Origin: Ornithinimicrobium sp.
GTDB lineage: Bacteria; Actinomycetota; Actinomycetes; Actinomycetales; Dermatophilaceae
Length of the DNA: 64,000 bases
Assembly: GCF_030537745.1 (NCBI RefSeq)
Contig: NZ_JAUNVI010000008.1
Location: 15,069-79,068 of the forward strand
Direction: 5' to 3'
Positions 8,708 through 17,834 of the stretch are shown here, piece by piece. The position numbers and the translations under genes were made by a program. Position 1 is the stretch's first letter, and each line of letters begins with the position of its first letter. The notes beneath the pieces were generated by a model, which was not told where the DNA came from, ran no database searches, and saw nothing but the letters and a program-made list of their open reading frames with translations.

Positions 8708-10705
8708 ATCACCGCGCCACGCCTATCCGACCCTTGGCTAACTTGGCGGCTCCGCAGGGGATGGGACGGCGCCCATCCGGAGAACCTCGCCTACCAGGCG
8801 CTCCGGATGAAGTCGCTACCCGCGTTAGAGGCGCTCGTATCTGTCGTCACGGGAGGCAGGCTAAGAGCAGCACCCCTACTGCGTCTCATTCTCCAGGACG
8901 GTGTGCCGGCGGCCTATCTCTCCGGTTCACGGGCTCGTGCCCTCGGCTGTGTCGGCATGGCGTGGGCGGGAATGATGAGGAACGTCGACGAGATGGCTGG
9001 CGCCTCCCGTATTGCGACGGCCCTGTGCGAAAAGGGTCTGATGGCCGGCCTCGGGGCCGAGCACCACCTGGTGGGTGCTCAGGCGATGTTTCTCGCGGGT
9101 GATCACGCAGAGCTCACCCGGTGGCTGCCCTCGTTCGACAAGCTGAAGTGGGAGGTCGCGCACTACCTGCGCACGGATCTGCTTAATCCCTTCACCCCCC
9201 ACCCGGCAACAGCGCCCGCCCCTGCCGACGCTAGCCCGTGGACGAAGGGCCTCAGCGCCGTATTCGTCAAGGCCGGCCTGGCCCCGGTGGTAACGCAGGA
9301 ATCCCACGATGGCCTGCCCCCCTTCGACCTGTTGGCGGTCAAGGGGGCCGCGCCCGGCTGCGTCGGTGGGGAACTCGTCACGGTCATCATGCCCTGCTAC
9401 CGACCGGACAGCGGGTTGATCACTTCCATCCGCTCCATCAGCCGACAGACCTGGGCCGACCTGGAAATCCTCGTCGTCGACGACGCATCAGGTCCCGACT
9501 ATGCCGACCTGTTCGCGGCGGCCGTGGCCCTGGATCCCCGAGCCCGACTGATCTCGATGCCTCAGAACGGTGGCTCCTACCGCTGCCGCGCGGCCGCCAT
9601 CGACCAGTCCACGGGCAGCCTGATCACTTTCCAGGACGCGGACGACTGGTCCCACCCTTCACGCATCGAGCGCCAGGTAACGGTCCTGCACGAGCAGTCG
9701 GCACCGATGAGTCGCAGTCATGCAATCCGCGCCAAGGACGATCTCACGCACCAGTGGCTGGGCTATCGACCTATGCGCGCCAATGCCTCCTCGCTCTTGG
9801 TCCGTCGCACGGTCCTCGAGCAGCTGGGCGGCTTCCTGCCCATCCGCAAGGGTGCAGACTCCGAGTTCGCCGACCGAGTTCGAGCCCTCGCCGGACCTAT
9901 CGCGGATACTCGTACGCCCCTAGCGATCACCCGACTCCGCTCCGGTTCGCTGTCGCGCGGTGACTTTACCTACTCCTGGTTCGCGCCCGACCGACTGAAC
10001 TTCCGGGACGCCTTCATGGCCTGGCATCGGAGGCTAGCGGCCCAACGGGAGACCGAGGGTGAGGTTCGAATCACCACAGGCGATCTCGACGCGTTGCCGT
10101 TCGCAGTGCCGCCCTCCTGGGTCCGTGGATTGGAGGGCGAGAGGATTATCCAGACGGACCTGCCCGTCACCTACCTCGGCAACTTCTCTACGGAGCAGGT
10201 CTCGTCGGCGATGGTCTGGCTCCAGTCGATGATCGGCGCAGCGGGGCAACCCCACTCTCCGACCGGGTGGTGGCACCACGAACTGCCCGTCCCCCAGAGC
10301 GCAGCGCGACCGTCGGTGATGACGGCCTGGCTGGATAAGGTCGTGCACCGACCGCACCTGGTCCCAGTCTCCCGAATCGATCGGGTCAACGTCGGCCTGC
10401 TCGCACTCGTCGACCCGGGGGCCCTTCCCCTGGTTGCGGGGCAGGACTGCCACGTCGATGTGCGGGAGGTCCAGGTCTGGCTCACGCCCGCCGTCGTCGA
10501 GCCGGGCCACTCGCTCCTGCCCGAGGACCTTCTCGGGATCTCAGACCTGGTGTACGAGCTCTGGTCCACCCGCCCCCAGTGGGTGCTCGCACCATTTCTG
10601 AACGACGACGAGCGCGAGCACGTCCGATCGAGCCTGCCCGGACTAGACATCGCAGAGGCTACTGATGCGCTCAGTCTCGCCGTCGGTCGTGGCGCAGGCA
10701 TGTAG
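8708..10705 (+). CDS. GT2-family glycosyltransferase, possible AUC start
   Basis: About 665 aa. The GT2 domain (approx. residues 220–430) has ELVTVIMPCYRPDSGLITSI, ILVVDDASGPDY, and the metal-binding FQDADDWSHPSR. The LLVRRTVLEQLGGFLPIRKGADSEF stretch strongly resembles the GT2 half of the divergent 1008-aa enzyme, so the two are paralogues. A helical N-terminal and an unassigned C-terminal domain flank it. Start choice is difficult: GTG 8630 has no ribosome-binding site, and ATG 8808 would cut the N-terminal helices. A perfect AGGAGG sits 6 nt before an in-frame ATC at 8708, which I used as the most likely start. The 3' end overlaps the convergent gene by 35 nt. Confidence 0.82.
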   Translation: MTAPRLSDPWLTWRLRRGWDGAHPENLAYQALRMKSLPALEALVSVVTGGRLRAAPLLRLILQDGVPAAYLSGSRARALGCVGMAWAGMMRNVDEMAGASRIATALCEKGLMAGLGAEHHLVGAQAMFLAGDHAELTRWLPSFDKLKWEVAHYLRTDLLNPFTPHPATAPAPADASPWTKGLSAVFVKAGLAPVVTQESHDGLPPFDLLAVKGAAPGCVGGELVTVIMPCYRPDSGLITSIRSISRQTWADLEILVVDDASGPDYADLFAAAVALDPRARLISMPQNGGSYRCRAAAIDQSTGSLITFQDADDWSHPSRIERQVTVLHEQSAPMSRSHAIRAKDDLTHQWLGYRPMRANASSLLVRRTVLEQLGGFLPIRKGADSEFADRVRALAGPIADTRTPLAITRLRSGSLSRGDFTYSWFAPDRLNFRDAFMAWHRRLAAQRETEGEVRITTGDLDALPFAVPPSWVRGLEGERIIQTDLPVTYLGNFSTEQVSSAMVWLQSMIGAAGQPHSPTGWWHHELPVPQSAARPSVMTAWLDKVVHRPHLVPVSRIDRVNVGLLALVDPGALPLVAGQDCHVDVREVQVWLTPAVVEPGHSLLPEDLLGISDLVYELWSTRPQWVLAPFLNDDEREHVRSSLPGLDIAEATDALSLAVGRGAGM

Positions 10706-12839
10706 GTGCTAGGCGCTGTCCCAGGATGAGGTCGCGATAGTCCTGCGCTACCCGATCAGGGTGGAAGAGCTTGAGGGCGTTCTCAACCGCCGTCCTGGAC
10801 TCCTCCGGCCAACGCTCCTCTTGGGTCACTAACCGGATGCGTCGCTCCGCAGCGTCGAGATCGTCCACCACCCATTCTGGCGGATAGAGGGTGCGCGGTC
10901 CCCCGCGGGCAGCGAGCATTGGCCAGTTGCGCACCACCGGAACGGCCCCTGACGCGGCGCCCTCGACGAGACCGAGGTGGCAGCCCTCTCGGAGGCTCGT
11001 GGACAAGATGATCCCCACCTGGCGCATGGGTTCGGCGACGTCCCGGGAGGGTCCGACGATCTGCACCCTGTCGCGCAGAGCCGGCGACGCCAGGCGCTCC
11101 CGGAATAGTTCGACGTAGTCGGCCGTCATCGGCCCCGGGTCGTCCTTGAATCCCGGCCCGATCAGCACGAGACGCCAATTCGGATCCCGTTCCACCAAAT
11201 CGAACGCCCACAGCGGGTCCTTGACTCGTCTCCCCCACCCGATCATCCCCAGGGTGGTGGGCGCGTCGGCCACTTTGGGGCGAGCCATTTCCTTGAGTGA
11301 GGTCACGACGTCCAGGACCTCCACGGGGACACTCACCCCGTGCAAGCGAAGCAGGTCGATCACCACGCTTCGCATGGCTTGGCTGACGACGACCACCTGC
11401 TCGATCCGGTCCCATGCGACCAGATGCAGCCAAGGATCCAGAGCATCGAGTGCGTGAATCCGCAGGATCAGGCGTACGTCCGGTGGGCACAGGTGAGAAA
11501 CCCACACGGTGGCTGGGTCGGCCCAGTCGCTGAAGACGACGTCGGCCCACGCGAGCATCGTGCCGATCCCCTCCCTGGTCTCCTGGGCCTCCTGCTGCAG
11601 TTGCGCGCCGACCTCGTCGGCCAAGGCCCCTCCACCGCGGTTGATGGAGCTCAGCAACGCGGCCAGCCTCGGCAATGTCGTGGGGTCAAGGATCTTGCGA
11701 CCTAGGTGAGGGTGCTTGCGGGTGTAGTCGCGGATTTTTACCTCGGCGACTCCCTCCAACGCCGCGACTACACCTCGGTGGAACTGGCCGTAGGCGCCGG
11801 TAACGACCAGCACCCGCTGCCGCCGTCCCTGTGGGCGGTCGGGACCCTCCACGTTCTGCACCGGTCCCGGCTCGCGGCAGGGGGGCAGGAGCTCGCGGAA
11901 GGTGTCCGAGCGGACGAGGGAGCTCAGGAAGGACTCCGGATCGTCAACCAACGGGGTCTGCGACACCTCGCTGTGGCGAGCCCGATGGAACAGCAGTGAC
12001 ATCGCGTCTCCGAGCCTGCTGAGGGCGCGCATCGACAGTCCCGCTGCAAGGGCCGTGTTTGCGCCGTCCAGGGTTGCGTCAACAATCCGGGCCAACTGGG
12101 CGTTGTCCACGGCCTCACCGTCAATCAGTCCGAGGGAAAGATCAGCAGCGGCCGCGCACGCGGCGAGCCCCGAAGTGAGTCGCTCGGCTGGGGGCCAGCC
12201 GGCGGAGTCAAGATCGAGTACGACGTGCTCACTCTGGATCAGACCGTGCCGACCGCGAGACTGGTGGCACGCGTCGACGACGGCGTCGAGCGGCCGCAAC
12301 GAGGACGGCACGTTCGGTGCGCGCACTCGGTCTGCAGCGGCGCAAAGCGGGTCCTCCAGCAGGCCGGTAAGGATCGCCTCCAGCGCAGCGACATCGGATT
12401 GGGCCGCGGACCACTGCACGGGTCCCAGCACGGCACGATCGGCCAAGAGTTCATCCACTGCCCCTAGAGCTGCCGCCGCAGCAGGATCCAGGCTCCAGAC
12501 GATCTGCGCGTCGAGCAGCTCCTCACGCAGCGCACGGCTCCGCTTGACGGCCCAGACCAGCCGGAAAGGAGCATGGACACGTGCTGAGATAGCTGCCGCT
12601 CGGGCGAGTGTAGGTATGAGGCGCAGCCTGGCCCGCCAGCCGTCGACAGGTCGCGCGAGGACAGGCACGAAGTCGATGTTCGTCGACGGGGTCGATGCCT
12701 CGCAGATGAGCGCCACCGACCAAGGCCACCACGGCGATCCCCGATCCCACCCGGCGACCCGCTCCAGCGACTCCACGTCGCTGGCCACGAAGAGGACCCG
12801 CCGGGAGTCGAGCCGCACTGGCCGAGAGGGGGACGACAT
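10671..12839 (-). CDS. Large GT-B (GT4-like) glycosyltransferase
   Basis: 722 aa from ATG 12839 (MSSPSRPVRLDSRRVLFVASD); the frame extends to 12881 without a better start. The N-terminal half has the look of a degenerate Rossmann domain (VLFVASDVESLERVAGW). The C-terminal half contains a second module: RVLVVTGAYGQFHRGVVAAL, then a donor-binding domain TTLGMIGWGRRVKDPLWAFDLV, LVLIGPGFKDDPG and STSLREGCHLGLVEGAASGAVPVV. The last corresponds to the E-x7-E region of GT4 enzymes (EGCHLGLVEGAASG). There are no membrane segments. It is followed on the same strand by nothing coupled; its 3' end overlaps the GT2 gene by 35 nt. It is probably another enzyme of the same surface glycan; donor and acceptor are unknown. 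Confidence 0.82.
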   Translation of the reverse strand: MSSPSRPVRLDSRRVLFVASDVESLERVAGWDRGSPWWPWSVALICEASTPSTNIDFVPVLARPVDGWRARLRLIPTLARAAAISARVHAPFRLVWAVKRSRALREELLDAQIVWSLDPAAAAALGAVDELLADRAVLGPVQWSAAQSDVAALEAILTGLLEDPLCAAADRVRAPNVPSSLRPLDAVVDACHQSRGRHGLIQSEHVVLDLDSAGWPPAERLTSGLAACAAAADLSLGLIDGEAVDNAQLARIVDATLDGANTALAAGLSMRALSRLGDAMSLLFHRARHSEVSQTPLVDDPESFLSSLVRSDTFRELLPPCREPGPVQNVEGPDRPQGRRQRVLVVTGAYGQFHRGVVAALEGVAEVKIRDYTRKHPHLGRKILDPTTLPRLAALLSSINRGGGALADEVGAQLQQEAQETREGIGTMLAWADVVFSDWADPATVWVSHLCPPDVRLILRIHALDALDPWLHLVAWDRIEQVVVVSQAMRSVVIDLLRLHGVSVPVEVLDVVTSLKEMARPKVADAPTTLGMIGWGRRVKDPLWAFDLVERDPNWRLVLIGPGFKDDPGPMTADYVELFRERLASPALRDRVQIVGPSRDVAEPMRQVGIILSTSLREGCHLGLVEGAASGAVPVVRNWPMLAARGGPRTLYPPEWVVDDLDAAERRIRLVTQEERWPEESRTAVENALKLFHPDRVAQDYRDLILGQRLAPTCLRHDRRRD

Positions 12840-12889
12840 GGCACCAGTGTGGCACCGGTCGGAGAGACCTCGGCGTTCCAAAAGTGGCT

Positions 12890-14026
12890 TTAGACGCCGA
12901 TCTGTTCCGCCACGACACTGGCGTCGGTGGACTTCGTGCTCTCCGCCGAGGCCGGGATGTCGCCGCGGATGAACGCTTCGACCGCGGCGCGACCCTCCTC
13001 GTCGGGCAGCTGCACCGGCGGGGACTTCATCAGGTAGGCCGAGGCGCTGACGACCGGTCCACCCTGGCCGCGGTCCAAGGCGATCTTGGCCGCGCGGATC
13101 GCGTCGATGATGATGCCCGCCGAGTTCGGGGAGTCCCAGACCTCGAGCTTGTATTCCAGGCTCAGCGGCACGTCACCGAAAGCCCGACCCTCGAGGCGCA
13201 CATAGGCCCATTTGCGGTCGTCCAACCACTGCACGTAGTCGGAGGGGCCGATGTGCACGTCACGAGGCGCCATGTGCTGGTGCAGGTTGGAGGTCACCGC
13301 TTGGGTCTTGGAGATTTTCTTGGACTCCAACCGCTCCCGCTGCAGCATGTTCTTAAAGTCCATGTTGCCGCCGACATTGAGCTGGAAGGTGCGGTCCAAG
13401 GCCACGCCACGGTCCTCGAAGAGCTTTGCCATGACGCGGTGGGTGATGGTCGCGCCGACCTGGCTCTTGATGTCATCTCCGACGATCGGGACGCCTGCTG
13501 CCTCGAACTTGGCCGCCCACTCCGGGTCGGAGGCGATAAAGACGGGGAGCGCGTTGACGAAGGCCACGCCCGCGTCGATCGCGCACTGGGCATAGAACTT
13601 GTCGGCCTCCTCGCTGCCGACAGGCAGGTAGGAGACCAGCACGTCGACCTGTGCGTCCTTGAGGACCTGCACGACATCGACCGGGTCGGCGTCAGACTCC
13701 TCGATGGTCAGGCTGTAGTAGGTGCCCAGGCCGTCCAGGGTCGGTCCACGCTGCACCGTGACGCCAGTCGGTGGCACGTCAGCGATCTTGATGGTGTTGT
13801 TCTCACTCGCCCCGATCGCGTCGGCAAGGTCCAACCCGACCTTTTGTGCGTCCACGTCGAAAGCGGCGACGAAATCGACGTCGTTGACGTGATAGTTGCC
13901 GAACTTGACGTGCATCAGCCCAGGGACGGTGGCCTGCGGGTCGGCGTCCTTGTAGTACTCGACCCCCTGGACCAGTGAGCTGGCACAGTTGCCCACGCCA
14001 ACGATCGCTACCCGTATCGATGTCAT
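12890..14026 (-). CDS. ino1: Inositol-3-phosphate synthase (myo-inositol-1-phosphate synthase)
   Basis: 378 aa from ATG 14026, preceded by GAAGGAG. It converts glucose-6-phosphate to inositol-3-phosphate using bound NAD+, feeding phosphatidylinositol and mycothiol synthesis. Features: the N-terminal nucleotide loop [16 protein letters not shown], the [15 protein letters not shown] region, the active-site stretch [16 protein letters not shown], and [13 protein letters not shown]. The short length is typical of the bacterial/archaeal form. It is divergent from ponA as in mycobacteria (Rv0046c/Rv0050), but the PadR-type regulator usually lying between them is absent here. Confidence 0.97.
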   Translation of the reverse strand: MTSIRVAIVGVGNCASSLVQGVEYYKDADPQATVPGLMHVKFGNYHVNDVDFVAAFDVDAQKVGLDLADAIGASENNTIKIADVPPTGVTVQRGPTLDGLGTYYSLTIEESDADPVDVVQVLKDAQVDVLVSYLPVGSEEADKFYAQCAIDAGVAFVNALPVFIASDPEWAAKFEAAGVPIVGDDIKSQVGATITHRVMAKLFEDRGVALDRTFQLNVGGNMDFKNMLQRERLESKKISKTQAVTSNLHQHMAPRDVHIGPSDYVQWLDDRKWAYVRLEGRAFGDVPLSLEYKLEVWDSPNSAGIIIDAIRAAKIALDRGQGGPVVSASAYLMKSPPVQLPDEEGRAAVEAFIRGDIPASAESTKSTDASVVAEQIGV

Positions 14027-14167
14027 TGACTCGAACTCCTTCGTGCGGATGAAATGTCTGCGGTCGCCCCAGAGCGGGCGCCTACCACCCCTGCACAACA
14101 CCGCTGGACCCCTCCAGATTCCGGTGAGGTCCAGAAACTGCCCAGCGTCTGCGGGCACAATGGCTCG

Positions 14168-16429
14168 GTGAGCCCCAAGACTTCCCCTCCGTCGACCCGC
14201 CGCGAGGCCCGCGCAGCTGCCCGTCGTCCCGCTCGAAGGTCAGGTCGACTTCGCCGCGTCCTGATCTGGCTGCTGGCGCTCGGCTTGGCTGCCGTCGCCG
14301 GCCTGGCGGCGGCTTTTGCCATCGCCTACTCACGGACCTCGCTGCCCGCACCCAACGACTTCGCTGACGCGCAGAGCACGATCCTCTACTACGCCGACGG
14401 GAGCACCGAGCTAGCGCGATTCACCGGAGGCTACGACCGGGAGGACGTCGCCCTCACCGACGTGCCTGACCACGTGCAGAAGGCGGTGCTGGCAGCCGAG
14501 GACCGCAGTTTCTACGAGAATCAGGGGGTCTCGATCACTGGAACAGCCCGCGCGGCCTATCGCAGTTTTACTGGTGGCGGACTGCAGGGCGGGTCGACGA
14601 TCACTCAGCAGTACGTCAAGAACTACTACCTGAACACCGACCAGACCCTCAACCGCAAGGTCAAGGAGCTGCTCATCGCCGTCAAGATCGATAACGAGCA
14701 GACCAAGTCGCAGATCCTGGAGAACTATCTCAACACCATCTACTTCGGCCGCGGCGCCTACGGCATCCAGACTGCCAGCCGCGCCTACTTCCGCAAGGAT
14801 GTCGCGGACCTGACCGTCGCCGAGGGCGCCTTCCTCGCCTCAGTGACCAACGCCCCGTCGCTGTTCGACCCCGACTCCGCCGAAGGAAATAAGGAACGGG
14901 CGCAGGCACGGGTTAGTTATGTGCTGGACGGGATGGTCGACGAAGGCTGGCTCTCCGCCGCTGACCGCGCCGCCGCCACCTTCCCCAAGATCGCCAAGAC
15001 ACCGCCCGCGACTGCGGTCCAAGGGGTCAACGGCTATGTCGCGCAGGCCGTCCGCGAGGACCTCCGATCGGTGCTCGGGATCGAGGACGCCCAGATCGAT
15101 TCTGGTGGACTGCGGGTCACCACGACCATCGACAAGGCGCACCAGGACGCCGCGAAGGCTGCCATCAAGGAGTTTCGACCGACGGGCCAGGGTGCCGACG
15201 ACATCACCATGGCGCTGTCTGCTGTCCGGCCCGGCGACGGAGCGATCACCGCGATGTATGGCGGCGACGACTTCCAGAAGACCCAGCTCAACGCGGCGAC
15301 GGACGCCCAGGTGCAGGCCGGCTCGCTGTTCAAACCGATCACCCTTGCGGCAGCGGTCGCAGACGGCGTGAGCACTCTGTCCACCTTCTCAGGGCCCAGC
15401 CCGATGACGTTCGGCAACGACGGTGGCACGGTGGACGTCCGCAACTTCCGCGACCTCTCCTTCGGCACGCTGGACCTGCGGGTGGCGCTGGCCGAGTCGG
15501 TCAACACCATCTATGTCCAGCTCAACGAGCAGATCGGTCCGGAGAAGACGGTCCAGGCCGCCCTCGACCTGGGGCTGCCCAAAGACACCCCTGGCCTGGG
15601 CACCGACCTGACCAATGTGCTCGGCACGGCAAGCCCCACCCTGGTCGAGATGACCAACGCCTACGCGACCATCGCAGCCCAGGGTGAGCGCGCCACGCCA
15701 TACCTCGTCTCCGAGGTGCTGGACGCCAAGGGCGAGTCGATTTTCGAGGCCACACCAGAGACCGCCCGCGGCATTGATCCAGACGTGGCTGCGGACGTGA
15801 CGGACGCGATGACCTACGTCATGACGCAGGGGTCGGGCACCACCGCCGGCGACCTCGGTCGGCCCAGCGCCGGCAAGTCGGGCACCAGCGAAAACAACGT
15901 CTCCGCGTGGTTCGACGGCTTCGTCCCCCAGCTCGCAGCCGGTGTCGTGATGTACAAGGGAGACGGGACGGTGCCGATGCAGGACATCGGCGGCGTCGAC
16001 CAGGTGACCGGTGGCTCCTTCCCCGCTCAGGTATGGGGAGAGTTCATGCGTCGGGCGATGGAGGACGAGCCGGTGCAGGCTTTCCCCGAGCGCGCCGGCG
16101 TCGGCGATGTGACGCAGCAGACGCAACCACCGGTCATCGACGAGGGGCCGGCGACCGTGGCGCCCACCACCGTGGACGAACCGACGCAGACCACCTCCGA
16201 CGCGCCCACGGAGACGACCTCGGAGGAGCCGACCACCACCGAGCCCACCGCTCCGGAGCCCACTACCCCCGAGCCGTCCCCCCCCGCCCCCCCCCCGCCG
16301 GCCCCGACCTCGGCCGCACCAACCATCCCCCCACCCACCCAGCCCCCACCCCCCCGCCCAGGCAACAGTCCCCCCGGAAATGAACCCCCGGGGCAGGGAA
16401 ACGGCAGCACGCCCGCACCGACCGGCTGA
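14168..16429 (+). CDS. ponA: Bifunctional class A penicillin-binding protein (transglycosylase/transpeptidase)
   Basis: 753 aa from GTG 14168. It polymerises lipid II and cross-links peptidoglycan outside the membrane. A basic cytoplasmic tail is followed by one TM segment (~31–57). The GT51 domain has catalytic Glu in [12 protein letters not shown] (E111), [15 protein letters not shown] and [22 protein letters not shown]. The transpeptidase has SxxK as S386-L-F-K389, SxN as SVN, and KTG as KSG at K570. The tail after ~655 is a low-complexity Thr/Pro/Glu-rich, then proline-rich segment likely spanning the wall. There is no Shine–Dalgarno; a CACAAT hexamer lies 6 nt upstream, so the mRNA may be leaderless. 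It is divergent from ino1 and followed 22 nt later by the GT87-like gene. Confidence 0.97.
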   Translation: MSPKTSPPSTRREARAAARRPARRSGRLRRVLIWLLALGLAAVAGLAAAFAIAYSRTSLPAPNDFADAQSTILYYADGSTELARFTGGYDREDVALTDVPDHVQKAVLAAEDRSFYENQGVSITGTARAAYRSFTGGGLQGGSTITQQYVKNYYLNTDQTLNRKVKELLIAVKIDNEQTKSQILENYLNTIYFGRGAYGIQTASRAYFRKDVADLTVAEGAFLASVTNAPSLFDPDSAEGNKERAQARVSYVLDGMVDEGWLSAADRAAATFPKIAKTPPATAVQGVNGYVAQAVREDLRSVLGIEDAQIDSGGLRVTTTIDKAHQDAAKAAIKEFRPTGQGADDITMALSAVRPGDGAITAMYGGDDFQKTQLNAATDAQVQAGSLFKPITLAAAVADGVSTLSTFSGPSPMTFGNDGGTVDVRNFRDLSFGTLDLRVALAESVNTIYVQLNEQIGPEKTVQAALDLGLPKDTPGLGTDLTNVLGTASPTLVEMTNAYATIAAQGERATPYLVSEVLDAKGESIFEATPETARGIDPDVAADVTDAMTYVMTQGSGTTAGDLGRPSAGKSGTSENNVSAWFDGFVPQLAAGVVMYKGDGTVPMQDIGGVDQVTGGSFPAQVWGEFMRRAMEDEPVQAFPERAGVGDVTQQTQPPVIDEGPATVAPTTVDEPTQTTSDAPTETTSEEPTTTEPTAPEPTTPEPSPPAPPPPAPTSAAPTIPPPTQPPPPRPGNSPPGNEPPGQGNGSTPAPTG

Positions 16430-16451
16430 GCACCACCTACTCTTGGCTGTC

Positions 16452-17834
16452 ATGACGTCGGTGCCTCGCGAGCGCACGCGGCGTGACGTCCCCTACGTCG
16501 TGCCGTCGTGGACCGACCCCGTCGTGGCCAGGGCCACCAGGATCATCGGCGGACCCGTCGGGCGGTATGCCGTGATCGGGGGTCGTGGCCTGCTCGGCGT
16601 CGCGATCGCCCTGGTGTCGCTGGGGACCGCGATGCTCGCCCTGGGCGTGTGGCAGAAGGGCCACTGCTTGATGAAGGGGTGGAGCACGCCCAGCCAGTTC
16701 TGGCGAGCCTGCTACTCCGACCTGCCCGTCACGCACGTGAGCTCGTCACTGGCGTTGCGAGAGTTGCCCTGGGTGGGGTCCACACCCTCCACCCAGCCAC
16801 CATTGTCCGGGCTAGTGATGTGGGTCCTCGCGCAGGTGTCCCCACGGGTCGGGCAGGGGGTCGACGCGCAGCAGGCGATCTTCATCGGTTGGGTGCTCAT
16901 CGCCGTCTTCCTCCTGGCGGCCGCCATCGTCGCCGCCGTCGCGCTCCAGCCTGGTCGCCCCTGGCAGGCCGCCCAACTGGGCGCCAGCCCGGTGCTGGTC
17001 ACCCTGGCGTTGGTCTCGACCGACCTCCTCGGGGTGGCCTTGACGATGATCGGCCTGTGGGCCTGGCGAAGAGACCGACCCTGGCTGGCTGGGGTCCTGC
17101 TGGGACTCGCCTGCCTGGTGCGGCCCTTCCCCATCGTCTTTCTGGCGGCGATCGCCCTTTTGGCGTGGCGTCGAGGAGAAGCCATGCGCGCCGCCCAGGT
17201 GGTCGTCGGTGGCCTCCTGGGAGTCCTGCTCGTCCTGGTCCCGCTGGTCACGATTGAGCCGCAGTCGCTCACCGCCGTCCGTGGCTGGTGGGGACAGGGC
17301 GCGGGGTATGGCGCGCTGCAGATGGTGCCGCAGCTGAGCGGGCTCCCGTACGGTCCCAGCGCCTGGATCGCGTCGGCCGGGTGGGCATGCGCGCTCATCC
17401 TGGGCGCCGTCGTGGTCCGCCGGTCAGCGTGGCGCCGGCTGCAGGAGCAGCAGGTCGCGGCCCTGATGATGCTGGTGGTCGTGCTATCCGCACAGTCGCT
17501 GTCGGTGCAGTCCGGATTGTGGGTGCTGCCATTGCTCGCGCTGTCGGCCCGTCCATGGTGGGAGCACCTGGTGTGGGCCGCCGCGGAGACTCTGCACTTC
17601 GTGATGACCTGGCTGCACATCGCCTTCGCCTCTGACCCGGGCCGTGGCCTGCCTGGGGAGACCTACGCCCTGGTGATCGTCCTCCGGCTGGCGGCGTGGT
17701 CCTGGATCCTGTGGCGGATCTGGGAGGAGCCACGCAGGAGATCCGACCTTGCCGGGGACGCTCTGCCGATCACTCTTCGCCGATCCGCCGACCTTCCAGC
17801 AGCGTCGATCCAGCGGGTGCCGGGAGCCGGCTGA
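16452..17834 (+). CDS. GT87-like polytopic polyprenyl-phosphate-sugar glycosyltransferase
   Basis: 460 aa from ATG 16452, 22 nt after ponA. Around ten hydrophobic segments are visible (RGLLGVAIALVSLGTAMLALGVW, WVLIAVFLLAAAIVAAVAL, LLGVALTMIGLWAW, AGVLLGLACLVRPFPIVFLAAIALLAW, VVGGLLGVLLVLVPLVTI and others). A luminal loop after TM1 holds CYSDL and the conserved LPW…STQPPLSGLVMW. This is the topology of the DUF2029/GT87 mannosyltransferases and of mycobacterial Rv0051, which sits beside ponA1. It likely uses a polyprenyl-phosphate sugar donor on the outer membrane face. The acceptor is unknown. Its end overlaps the convergent acyltransferase by 65 nt. Confidence 0.82.
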   Translation: MTSVPRERTRRDVPYVVPSWTDPVVARATRIIGGPVGRYAVIGGRGLLGVAIALVSLGTAMLALGVWQKGHCLMKGWSTPSQFWRACYSDLPVTHVSSSLALRELPWVGSTPSTQPPLSGLVMWVLAQVSPRVGQGVDAQQAIFIGWVLIAVFLLAAAIVAAVALQPGRPWQAAQLGASPVLVTLALVSTDLLGVALTMIGLWAWRRDRPWLAGVLLGLACLVRPFPIVFLAAIALLAWRRGEAMRAAQVVVGGLLGVLLVLVPLVTIEPQSLTAVRGWWGQGAGYGALQMVPQLSGLPYGPSAWIASAGWACALILGAVVVRRSAWRRLQEQQVAALMMLVVVLSAQSLSVQSGLWVLPLLALSARPWWEHLVWAAAETLHFVMTWLHIAFASDPGRGLPGETYALVIVLRLAAWSWILWRIWEEPRRRSDLAGDALPITLRRSADLPAASIQRVPGAG

